A stretch of DNA of 64,000 nucleotides. Source: Acestrorhynchus altus (taxonomy: Eukaryota > Chordata > Actinopteri > Characiformes > Acestrorhynchidae). The position numbers and the translations under genes were made by a program. Below the pieces are notes generated by a model. That model worked only from the letters and a program-made list of their open reading frames with translations, did no database searches and was not told the origin of the DNA. The stretch covers positions 23,790,171-23,854,170 of the forward strand of contig CM067503.1 in NCBI GenBank assembly GCA_034509495.1. The letters run 5' to 3'. Shown here one piece after another: positions 34,140 through 44,499 of the stretch (position 1 is the first letter of the stretch; the number at the start of each line of letters is the position of its first letter).

Positions 34140-35015
34140 GTATGTTTGCAACATCACAAAAGCAGCAAATGCTGTGCCCTGAGGAGAAAATGGAAGTCCT
34201 GGATATTGTTAGTCTAAATAAATTACATCACATAGATGAGTTTTCCATAATTTGGGTCCTTTAAAGTTCTAATGTGACTATATTTTGTATACATCATTAG
34301 TGGATCCAATATGGCTTCTAATACAACCACCATGGATCAGCTTTATTGACTAACATTTCTCTAGAGAAAACATTTTTTTCACCCGTTTTGCTCTGTGATG
34401 GCGTATTCAATATTGCCAATGGCAACATTCTGAGTGTTCAGTTACATTTAATTACATTCTAATCAGAGAGGAAAACAGGTACATCAAACAAAAAGGGACA
34501 TGTCGATTCTAAAAAGGACCTGAACATAAAAAATCAAATCCAGTTCGTGTTCTCGACCTGAACTAAGCATTTCCAGAGCTGCTTTCAGGGAATATGATCT
34601 GATATGATAGTTGTTCTCATTGATTTGTTTTCTTTTTTTCCTCCAACAATCTGTTCATTGTTTTGAAAATGAACAACTAATTAGACCTCAGTATAAACAG
34701 CTTCCTGTGCACTTTACATCCAAGGCATCAGCACTGAATGCCAATTACCATCATAATGGTGGATGGTTTGATGTTATTAGTGAGCTAAAGGTTCTGTATA
34801 TTTGCAAAGCCAGTAAGATGAGCAATGATTACAGCTGCAGGGCAACAGACTGCAGTGAATGTTCAGTGTTTCAAATTTGTATTTAATAGGGATGTACTGA
34901 AAAGAAAATATTTGGCTGAAACTGGAATAAAACAAAATGGAACATTTGATAAATCAAATACCAAACAAGGTTTTGCAACTTTTTATACAATTATATAAAT
35001 TAACTAGAATCTGAG
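34140..35015. other. Unassigned DNA
   Basis: No repeat or exon recognised. The plus frame 34611-34886 has no domain. Confidence 0.5.
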
Positions 35016-35019
35016 ATCT

Positions 35020-35400
35020 GCACTTAGGTATGCAGGGTCACAAGGTCATTTTATAAGCTTTGTATCTCAGGATTAGTGTAACATAAAGATATGATACACA
35101 TCTCATAACAAACTTCATACATTAATCCCAGTTTAAATGCCAAAGGAGCCTTCCAGTGCATGTTTACTGCTCTGTCCACATGTACATGCTCAACCTGCAT
35201 GCAGTCTCTGACTGATCAGCAAGAGGGGGCAGGACTAATGATGTCAATAAACCAGATTGTGATTTATAGAGGAAAATAAGAAGGAAGGGGCTGTTTTGTT
35301 CTCTTTCGTTGCTCACAAATTTCAGAATAAAAATCATGAGAAGGGATAATACTGATACATATATAAATAACAAAAATAATAAAGGGTATTCATGTTTTGT
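35020..35400 (-). repeat. ~400-bp dispersed family, longest copy
   Basis: The minus strand reads TTATTTTTGTTATTTATATA, GTATCAGTATTATCCCTTCT, TTTATTCTGAAATTTGTGAG, CATGCAGGTTGAGCATGTAC, GGACAGAGCAGTAAACATGC and, toward its end, AAGTGCAGATCTCAGATTCT. This copy spans the whole unit seen in pieces elsewhere. No coding potential. Confidence 0.75.
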
Positions 35401-35825
35401 TTTATTTTTTTATTTGGACTACTGTTGTGTATTTGGAAGAACATATTACTATAAATATCCTTGTCAATCTAATAATTACAAGTAATTTACCAAAATGATT
35501 GCATTTTCAGCTCAAAAACACCAACAGGATTTCTTAGATTTAAAAAGAAATTAGTTTTGACAGCTGTGATTCTGATTAAAATATTGAGTATAATATTTCT
35601 TAGATTGAATTTAGAATTTATGAGACTGGAGTTTTTGTAGCTGGAATTTTCCATTCCACCCATATTGCTTTGACCACCAGAATGCGGGGCTTTTGAATTG
35701 TGAAATTAAAGTGAAAGCTTCATGCTGTGAGGTAATGTTTTGTATTAATAAAAATGATAATTAAAATGTTTTATATTAGTCAGATCCAGTGAACAGTGAA
35801 GTATCACTACTGACTGTTGATTGCA

Positions 35826-36620
35826 TATGTGACGGTACCAGCTTCACGCTGCCGGTGTGACGGTCTGCTGCCCCGTCATTTCTTGAGTCTAGTTCAGTGT
35901 GGGTGAATACGATCAGGCTCCAGGACGACAAAAGAAGACCGATGAATGGGGTTAAGTTGCTCCCTCTCTGGCTCTTTATTCAATCTGCACATACATGTAA
36001 ACATTCCCTTAAGAGGTTAGTGCTCTGCAACCACGGGGAGCTCTGAGTGTGAAAAATAGAAAGGAGAGATGAGCCCACCCTCTAACGCATCATCAGCGTT
36101 TGGCGCCTAAACACATGGGACACAGGATCCACTAACATCCTCTATAAATATATCAAGGGATGACTAAAACAGAGGTGAAGAGTTAGTTTAAACCTTTTCT
36201 CTAGCTTCAATGATACTTAGAGGTTGTGTTTATACAAAATGTCAGCAGGTTATGTATGTCATGGAGAAGGTACACTAGCTAGAAGTGCATCCAGGTTTAG
36301 TGTGAGAGCAGGATTCATTGCTATCAACCCAGTGTGCCCTAGGAAGAGCTACCATCCCCTCTAGCGTTTCACACTCTCTCGAGTGAGATGAATGGGTGAT
36401 GTCTAGGAAGGGTAACAATAAGGCCAAAGCTAGCCCACCTGAACACCATTCCCCACTTGCGTGGAACAGATTAGCTCCACTCAGTGAAGCACCTGTTGAA
36501 GAGCCTGTTAAAAAGCTGGTCATATGAGATTCTATTGTGCAAGCTAGCTAGTCCTTACTGGGACACTAGTTGTTAGCTGAGGGAGCCAGGGTGCTGGATG
36601 TTAGTGGCCATCTTAAGGTA
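35826..36620. other. GC-richer unassigned block
   Basis: Complex sequence starting TGTGACGGTACCAGC with a second CGGTGTGACGGTCTGC. It contains a minus frame 36275-36523 without recognisable domain. It could be part of a retroelement or old unique DNA; I could not define ends or a family. Confidence 0.3.
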
Positions 36621-36834
36621 GCTAATGAAAGTGACCAAGGATAATAGTAAAGATGTGATTAACTGGCCCAAACAATATCCGATGCCATAATTATTACTGG
36701 CCCCAACCCAATGTGGCGCTGAAGCTTACACTGTTGATCTGTTGGATGTGCAGGTCATGTTAGGAAAATAAAAAATGTAGACAATTGCGAAAAGTTTGAG
36801 GGCAAGCCTGGTCTTTTAGGGACTGTGTTTACCC

Positions 36835-37155
36835 CACAAGGGAGGATGCTGCCTTTCTTCCTTAACAGATGCTGACAAACCAGAGCCAGGACCAGGTCGC
36901 AGACAGACAGGCTAAACTTACTGCCTGCAAGCTGCTTTGAGGCATCACCTATGTGTCACCCTTGTGAGCCTGGTTCCTCCCAAGGTTTCTTCCTGTAGCT
37001 CTGAAGGAGTTTTGCCCTTTGGCTTTTTCACCAGGGGGCTTATGTCTTATCATTTGTTAATGTGTTGTTAACCTTTTTATTTTTTATCCCCATAAAGCTA
37101 TTCTGTGACATCAGTTGTGAAAAGCAATATACAAATACATTTGGATTTGATTTGA
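36835..37155 (+). mobile_element. Probable LINE 3'-UTR fragment
   Basis: GGTTTCTTCCTGTAGCTCTG, TAAAGCTATTCTGTGACATC, AAAGCAATATACAAATACAT and the tail GGATTTGATTTGATT form a conserved fish repeat 3' end with a short tandem tail, of the kind I associate with L2-like LINEs. No coding part precedes it. Confidence 0.5.
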
Positions 37156-37506
37156 TTAAGTGATCTGAAATTCAGCATTTTATACACCAATGAATCTTGG
37201 ATTTGAAAAATATCTTTGTTCAGTATAAATTGTCTTTTCATTCACACCAAAAGTGCTTTTCCCATTTTTGGCTGAATAGATTCGGCTTCCAAATATTCAG
37301 TGCATCCTTACTATACAACTCTTCTCTCATTATAAATGAAAATATTAACTTGGTTTCCAGCCCAAGTTTATGAACAGTTCAGCTAAAAGGAGAGCAAGTA
37401 CAGAAACTACATCTTACGCCATAGGCAGTATGGAACACAATAAAATAATACTGTACTAATACATATTAAGTATTATGCTAATAATATAATAGTTGGATTA
37501 TGACAT

Positions 37507-37885
37507 GGGCGGCACGGTGGCGCAGTGGGTAGCGCTGTTGCCTCACAGCAAGAAGGACCTGGGTTCGATCCCTGGGTGGGGTGACCTGGGAAGTTTCTGT
37601 GTGGAGTTTGCATGTTCTCCCCGTGTTCGCGTGGGTTTCCTCCGGTTTCCCCCACAGTCCAAAGACATGCATGATAGGTGAATTGGTGACTCTAAAGTGG
37701 CCCTTAGTGTGTGGATGTGTGTGTGCATGTGTGTGCCCTACGATGGATTAGCGCCCTGTCTAGGGTTGTTTCCCGCCCTTGCGCTCAGAGTTGCTGGCTG
37801 GGCACCGGCTCACCCATGACCCTATTCAGGAATAAGCGGTTTGGAAAATGAATGAATGAATGAATGAATGAATGAATGAATGAAT
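37507..37885 (+). mobile_element. tRNA-derived SINE, family B, with exact TSD
   Basis: The head GGCGGCACGGTGGCGCAGTG ... GGGTTCGATCCCTGG carries clear RNA polymerase III A and B boxes. The body has the conserved CGTGGGTTTCCTCCGG and CCCACAGTCCAAAGACATG segment, which resembles the Mermaid-type and related fish SINEs. The 3' end is an (AATG)n tail. An identical 11-bp target duplication, GATTATGACAT, flanks it at 37496-37506 and 37886-37896. The intact boxes, tail and TSD suggest a recent insertion. Frames across it are not genes. Confidence 0.9.
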
Positions 37886-37899
37886 GATTATGACATCTA

Positions 37900-39239
37900 T
37901 CTTATCAGTCCACATGCACTTTCACATTTCTATATCTATGTCAGCGAAGTGAAGTAAAACTAAATTACACTCTTCACCTGTAGGGAGAGTCATATAGTAA
38001 AAAAAAAATCTTGCATTAATTGCAGCTTCATTTTACAAAACAATCTTTTCACCCAACAGTTTACATGACTTTCATGCTTGACTTTTTCTTGCTTATCCTT
38101 TAATAGTTCAGCATAGCAAATTCTAAATGCTGTGCAGTGAATACTGAATGATATACAAATGACCCATTCATAAGTCAGCTAAATATTTACATATCTAAAT
38201 ATGACCATTTTTTGTCCAAAACCAACAGTGAAGCTACATGTGTCTTCTATGTTTTAAATGTATTGTGGCCTTTGCTATCATCATCCATGTGGTATCTACA
38301 AGACAAATAATACAGCCTCTCATTGGAAAGAGATCCATGCTTGAAGTTCACTCAATTTGTTGTTCAGTGACTGTACATTAGCCAGTAGTATGCTGGGTAG
38401 AGAGTCAGGCAGTGAGTTTGCCGTCTCAGCCTGACGAGAACGCCAGTTCACCTGCTACTTTTCCATTGTCCCACATGAATGGGGTTCGATTTGAGATCCT
38501 TTACAAACAAAGGATCTGCGTCGTAAACTCAAAGTCTGGTTTGTGATGAGTGATTGTCAATCTGATTTGTAGAATTGTTTGTCAGTCGTAGAAGAGGGTG
38601 CTGACAACAGTCTGCACAATAAAAGTGATGAAAACACAAATAACAAAAAACTACAAAACGGTGATAAGGCAGCCATGCTCTGTGCCATCTTACACATTCT
38701 CCTCTAATCACACACTAACCACTCAATGTAAAAATGTTCTGTGCCCAAGCTTTTATAGACCAATCCCATCACCACCACCATGAAAGTTGATAAATGTTAG
38801 CATGTTTATTTAATATTTGCCATACTATTTGTGTATCAAACATTACAGTTGCAGTACAGCTGTAATTGTGTGCAGCCTCTCACATTTTATTATTATATGT
38901 GAGATTATTATGGGAGGTTATTGAATGATTTATCATCACATGTATTGTTCTGAAGGATCTATTTGATTAATACATTTGAGACAAATATGATAAGATTAGG
39001 TTAAGATCTCAAATCTCAGACCAGATTTACACCTCAGGGTTGCTTACTTGGTATCAATACCAGAATTCCTGGTATTGTGACAGCCCTTAAGGTCTGGGAA
39101 CTGGGGTGAGAGGGTGAATGAATGTCAGTGATAGAGACTGTCTAACACGCTTTGTTGTTGAAGTGATGGCACTATAAACAGCATCACCGATAAAGCAGCA
39201 TGCTGTTGTGACAAGCAGGGGCAAATGTAGCATGACATG
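37900..39239. other. Mostly unassigned; small complex block at 38400-38540
   Basis: AT-rich with no repeat family recognised. 38400-38540 (GTTTGCCGTCTCAGCCTGAC, CTTTACAAACAAAGGATCTG) is non-repetitive and might be conserved. Confidence 0.35.
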
Positions 39240-39450
39240 ACAGTCGGGATAGGATAAGGTGACATGGGCCTTTCCTTTCGGTGGCACGGCTCGGCTCGTG
39301 TGTGGCCGCTAATGAGGGCATGACACCCGGGCCGAGTGGCGCAATCAATTTTTATTCTGAGTAGTGTCAGAGTGCACAGCGCTACTGCACAGCTGCAGCT
39401 CAAGGGCTCTCCTTCTGCTCTCACACACCAAGAAAACACCAGCACTATAC
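39240..39450. other. Candidate conserved non-coding block
   Basis: GC-rich island in AT-rich surroundings, including GCTAATGAGGGCATGACACC and GAGTGGCGCAATCAATTTTT. The minus frame 39125-39499 crosses it but has no domain. The look is that of a conserved enhancer-type element, which is inference only. Confidence 0.35.
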
Positions 39451-40180
39451 AGGCCCTGCATACAGGTATATAAGACCAAACCACAAACACATGACCCACA
39501 TCAGAAATACAAATCTCCAGAGAATGTCGGTTTGTAGCTGCCTCGCATCACTGGAGGAAATATGGAAATTCTTAAGAACAGTGGAATAGGGTATCATTCC
39601 ATATAATACTGCTAAGAGAAACCCGAGATGTTAAAGTGAAGAGAAGACACTGTAAATTTCCTGCGAGGGCTGAAGATGGAGCATGCCGGAGTGCTTTACT
39701 GTTCTATTCCCAAAACCCCCAAATGCGGCACCTGCTTCCACTGCAAGTGATATCCAGACACAACCTCCCATGACAAAAAAAGAAAGAAAAAAATAGAAGT
39801 GAAGGGTTCTCAAAGACATCATCATCACATTTGCCATATGCACCATGCAGATTAAATCTGACACAAGGGAGGCTTTCATACATTGCTGTATATTTATATT
39901 TATATACCCTGAGCATTAAATAATATGCTTAAATAATACAGGTTGCTTCATACATTATTTATATATTGAAATAAGTGAAGAAATCATATACTGGAAATAA
40001 ACCTAAATATGGCACATTATGCATATTTTAGATACTTTATTTATTTACTGAATTTAATACAATGGGAAAAAATAATAAAACGCCTTATGAAATGTACCAT
40101 AATGTTTTTACATTCCAAAAATTAGGATTCAAACTTCATCATCTTAAGCAGCAGAGGCACATATTTAACTGGAACTAGAG

Positions 40181-40215
<35 letters not shown>

Positions 40216-40470
40216 TCCTTTTAAAGCATGAGAAATATTTTTTTCCATCTCTCATTGTTGCACTTTTTCTATGTCTTGATGCTGAATCATTGAGGATTTT
40301 CCCCACTCTTGTGTAATAGAAAACCAAAAAATTGTTTGTCAAATTTCTTCCCTTCTACATATGCAATATTCAACTGTGTGTGATATTATGGAAAGGTTGA
40401 CATGTTTATGAATCTGATATGAAGTAATGTTACTTCTCCTGTAAGTGTAAAGCCACTTACTCCTGTAAGT
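39451..40470. other. Unassigned AT-rich DNA with an (AT)n run
   Basis: (AT)n microsatellite at 40182-40212. A 16-bp direct duplication CTCCTGTAAGTGTAA lies near 40440-40470. Confidence 0.6.
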
Positions 40471-40479
40471 GTAATGTGC

Positions 40480-40510
40480 AGATGTCCCAATACTTTTGTT
40501 CATACAGTGC
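40480..40510 (-). mobile_element. DNA transposon terminus
   Basis: GATGTCCCAATACTTTTGTT CATACAGTGC is the inverted form of the terminus type seen at 1880. Confidence 0.5.
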
Positions 40511-40589
40511 AAATAGATGTAAATACTAACAGTATTTAGATATTTGTATGATTGCCCAGGCTGTGGTGTAAATTTTACATTTTTTTATA

Positions 40590-40975
40590 AAACAACCTAA
40601 ATGATCTTTATTAATGTTGTTGTATATGTATGTATTAGTATTATCCCTTCTAGTGACCTTTATTCTGAAATGTATTCTTCTCATTTTTATCTATAACCCA
40701 ATATCTGTGTCAGAGTCTCCATGCAGGTTGAGTATGTACAGGTGGACAGAGCAGTAAACATGCACTGTAAGTCTAATTTGGCTTATAAACTGATATTAAT
40801 TCAGTTGAAAATAAGTAAGTTTTAGCTGTTTACCAAGCTCGATAACTAATTCATCACACAGTGATTAGACAGAGTCTTGTAGTTAATCATATGATCATAT
40901 GATGAGATATGAAGCCTAGAAAACATCATGAAACTGCTTAAGTGCAGATCTCAGTTTCTAACAGTTAAGGAAATT
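40590..40975 (+). repeat. ~400-bp dispersed family (copy)
   Basis: GTATGTATTAGTATTATCCC, CTTTATTCTGAAATGTATTC, ATAACCCAATATCTGTGTCA, GGACAGAGCAGTAAACATGC, GAGATATGAAGCC and AAGTGCAGATCTCAG follow the order of the 35020-35400 copy. Confidence 0.75.
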
Positions 40976-40989
40976 AATAAGTTTATATC

Positions 40990-41364
40990 CTACTGCTTTT
41001 TTAAATAACTGCCTCCACGGTCCAGGAAAGGATTTCTACTAGATTTTTGGAGCATTGCTGTGAAGGCTTGATTGCAATAAGGAACAAGAGCGTTAGTGAG
41101 GTTAGGATGTTGGATGATTACCATCCCACCTCATCCCCAACTCCCAAAATTATTGGATGGAGCCATCATTCCATAGAACACAGTTCCAAAACACTGCATA
41201 CACCTCTAGCCTGGCATGGTGCTAATACGTTCATGTTCTATCCTATACTTTGGCAATACTTCTCTACAGGTACTAGACAAGCTGTGTACAGCAGTGTGCA
41301 ACTTAAAGTAGCTTAATGGATGTATTGAAAGGAATGTCCACAAACATTTGGACATGTAGTGTAT
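40990..41364 (+). mobile_element. Non-autonomous Tc1/mariner-like element, 5'-truncated
   Basis: TTTTTGGAGCATTGCTGTGA, GACAAGCTGTGTACAGCAG and the terminal TGTCCACAAACATTTGGACA TGTAGTGTA match a common fish non-autonomous element with a GTCCA-rich terminus. The left end is missing and internal blocks are deleted. Confidence 0.6.
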
Positions 41365-41679
41365 GTAACTGTAACTGCACAGGTGCCACTGTACATTTAT
41401 TCTCCTTTTTTTCTGTGTTTGTGCCATAAAACCACTGACTTTGTTGACAACTGACTTTGTTGACTTGAAATCCCAACATCCACATTGTGGTTTGTGTGAG
41501 ATCATTAGCATGGAGTTTATACCAGGATTTTAATGATTTTAGTGGCTTTGTGTTTTCCATCTTTGTGTTTTCTAATGGGTGGATTTGACACTGAGAAGTT
41601 TGCTGTCACCTGCCGTTGCTCAGGTTCCCTGAGGGAGGTCTATTTGAACCGGCTCTGCTGTGTATTAAACAGACGGAGG

Positions 41680-41930
41680 AAGAGAACAATGCTGCCACGC
41701 TTGCAATTTCCCAGCAGGATTCTCACACTCGGCTGTCTCCCACTGCACCCTGACGTGGACTGAAATATTGGTTTTCACATTAGCGGCTAATAAGGAGGAG
41801 CAGCATCAGCGGCAATCCGCCCGGTGCATGTCTTTCATCTGTCCAATTATACACAGATCTCCCCTCATATCACACTCTCCCTCTACCACCCCGTTAAAGG
41901 TAAATTAAGCAGAACCTCTCATTAAAATGA
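41680..41930. other. Candidate conserved non-coding block
   Basis: Complex sequence including ACATTAGCGGCTAATAAGGA, CAGCGGCAATCCGCCCGG and CTTTCATCTGTCCAATTATA. No domain in overlapping frames; no repeat similarity recognised. Confidence 0.35.
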
Positions 41931-43359
41931 AAAAGGTCTAAAGATTAATGAAATGATTACAAATATTGCTAAATATTTTGAAAACTATTTATTATAAGTG
42001 TAATGTTTCAGCAATTCATTGTCACAGTGTTTCACTTTTAACATAATTTGAATCTGGCAGTTGACCTTTTTATTGTGTCAAGATTTCATGATAAATGAAA
42101 CAATATGTATGGTCAAAAAATGGCCTAATTCACAGTTTCTATTTAATTACATAAAATTGAGCCTTTGCAAAAGGCTGAGATTTTTACTGGCAAGGTCTCA
42201 AATATTGAATCAGGCCTGAGGCCTACCACCAACTCAGACCAGTCACCTATAAGAAATGTGTACACGGTGCATGCCTAAAGAAACTGTGTGGGCAAATTAA
42301 ATGAATTGATGCCCACGATGTTGGGGAAAACATGTTTTTAGCTTTTAAATTGCAGACTGTTATTAAGAAATGGCAGTTCAGGATAATTGTGCAGGTCAAC
42401 ATGAGATTTGTAAAATGTAGAGGAAAAAAAGAAATAGCATGTCACGAAAAGAGCCCCTTGCCAATGTCATCTTTTGGCTGGATCGATCAGGCTTAATGGT
42501 TAAGTTGGCACCACCAAAATGAACATTTCACAATATTCATATATTTTGCGATGCACTAGAGATATAACACACATACAGAGTACAACTTGTATGTTTTGAA
42601 ACATATTGGTAAATATTAGATTAATGACATTTGATAGATTATTATTATTATTATTATTATTATTGTTGTTGTTGTTGTTGTTGTTGTTATGATAAATAAA
42701 TTATAAAATGTATATTATATATTATTATATATTATAGATTATAATAGTACGGTCGAAATATATTAAGAATATATGATGTCTATTGCACTAATATGTATAT
42801 TGTCAAATAAATTTGCAATGTTCTAAATATATGAAACAATATATTTTAAATTCACTATTTTGTATTTTATTTTACACCTTACATAAATATTGTGAAACAA
42901 TATTCAGTAAACTGATTATTATTGTATTATTGCATTATATCAATGATATTATGAGTTATTTAATGAAAGCAATCTGAATCTGACTTCTCTAAAGTATCAC
43001 AGCACTGAGATCATGCATATATCTTAGATGTAATTGTTTTAAATGATATGAATCATTGTACCTCCAAAAAAAAGAAAACATGCAAATGAAATGAGCTTTC
43101 ATTATTCAAGTGTCTGTTCTTGTTTTGAGTTGACAATTAAAGCCTAATAAAAGCAGAAAAAACTCATATACACAAAGCTTTTCCTCAGGCTGACGGATGA
43201 CAAACTGCCTGAAAATAAAGCTGCCTATAAGGATGAAATTCTGGATTCTTTATGTTTGTGTCTGTTTTACAGAGCAGCTGATGTGAGGCAAAAAATTTCC
43301 AATGCAGTGAATAAATATATAAACAAAGAATGAGCTGATGGGGTGACACGTATTTAATT
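41931..43359. other. AT-rich DNA with (ATT)n(GTT)n array
   Basis: Trinucleotide array at 42638-42689. The rest is unassigned. Confidence 0.6.
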
Positions 43360-43630
43360 CTGCATAGATGTCATCTTGGAAAATGGCAATCAGAGTGGCA
43401 TTAGCAATTCATTACATTGATCTGCAAATGCTGTGTCTCTTCGGAAAATTAGTTTTCCCTCCTTCTTTTCGTCTGTCTGCTAATTATTAAAACTGAGATT
43501 TGTGTCTGATTAAAGGCACCGATCGTTGCAGGCAAAAACACATCGACAGGAAAACACCTGAGGTTATGTGAAAGCTGCCATGCGTGAGCTCAGGAAAAAT
43601 GGATTCCTTACTTGTCCAGGATTAAACCAC
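43360..43630. other. Candidate conserved non-coding block
   Basis: Includes GTCTGCTAATTATTAAAACT (homeodomain-type TAATTA core) and GATTAAAGGCACCGATCGTT. Non-repetitive, no domain. Its appearance resembles vertebrate developmental enhancers; unproven. Confidence 0.35.
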
Positions 43631-44265
43631 ACACAAGTTTTATATTTATCATATAGGATAAGATCACAAAATGAATAATAAATGATGTATGTGATGCATA
43701 TTGGATGAAGAGATTATGTATTTCACACAACAGTATTAAGGATGTTTGCAATTTGTCTCAAGGGAGGCTAGTAAAGGCCAGTGGCTATCAGTAATACAGT
43801 TAGGCCTTCAGTCACAAATGTCAAAGCTCAAAAAAGAGGATGATCAATTTAATCTTCAACAGCACAATAATCAGCAACTTAATCTCCAAACCATGGGATT
43901 ATAGCTAACCAACTAACTAGCACTAATGGCATTTAGTATTATATGCTATATTCATTCAATATACATTCTAGATTCATTAAAATAAAATCTTGCAAATACC
44001 ACTGCATAATATCTTATTTCCAGGTCATTCTTAACAGACATTAAGAAAAATATAAGCTTGCATATTGGTGTTTAACAGGTGTCTCTTTCAGTTACAATCC
44101 CTGGCAAAAGGCTACCACCAAGGGACATGGCAGATCTGGGTTGTTGATATGTCAGTACTCCAGACAGCAGTGCTTGGTCATGAGTTCATGATGACTGTAA
44201 AGCTTCGCAAACATCCAAAAAATGCCAAATACAATAGCCACAATTTTTCTTGACCAAAGAACTGC
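43631..44265. other. Unassigned AT-rich DNA
   Basis: No feature recognised. The plus frame 44065-44253 has no domain. Confidence 0.5.
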
Positions 44266-44267
44266 AC

Positions 44268-44494
44268 TTTAACCCAAATTTAACCCATCCATGCAGTGAA
44301 TTACACACATACACACTATTTGAATTCACACACTAGTTTGCATTAAGCACACATGCCAAGAGCAGTGGGCAGACCTATTAATGGCAGCTGGGGATCAGCT
44401 GGGGAGTTCAAGGGCATTTCAGCCATGCCCTGCCAGTTCAGGAATTTGAACCTTCCAGTCACAAGACTAGTTCTCTAACCACCAGGCCACAGCT
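44268..44494 (-). mobile_element. tRNA-derived SINE, family A (copy 3)
   Basis: The reverse complement starts GCTGTGGCCTGGTGGTTAGA and continues GGTTCAAATTCCTGAACTGG (A and B boxes), GGCAGGGCATGGCTGAAATG and GGATGGGTTAAATTTGGG. This is the most complete family-A copy. TSD not resolved. Confidence 0.8.
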
Positions 44495-44499
44495 GCTCG

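Noticed and set aside
35221..35245. CTCF-like word AGCAAGAGGGGGCAGGA
   Set aside because: It does not align to the CTCF consensus without a gap, and lies inside the dispersed ~400-bp repeat.
35826..36620. Possible LTR (repeated TGTGACGG words)
   Set aside because: No paired LTR, TG...CA ends, primer-binding site or target duplication seen.
37508..37580. Possible functional tRNA gene
   Set aside because: A and B boxes are present but the sequence continues into a SINE body with tail and TSD, and no proper cloverleaf 3' end follows.
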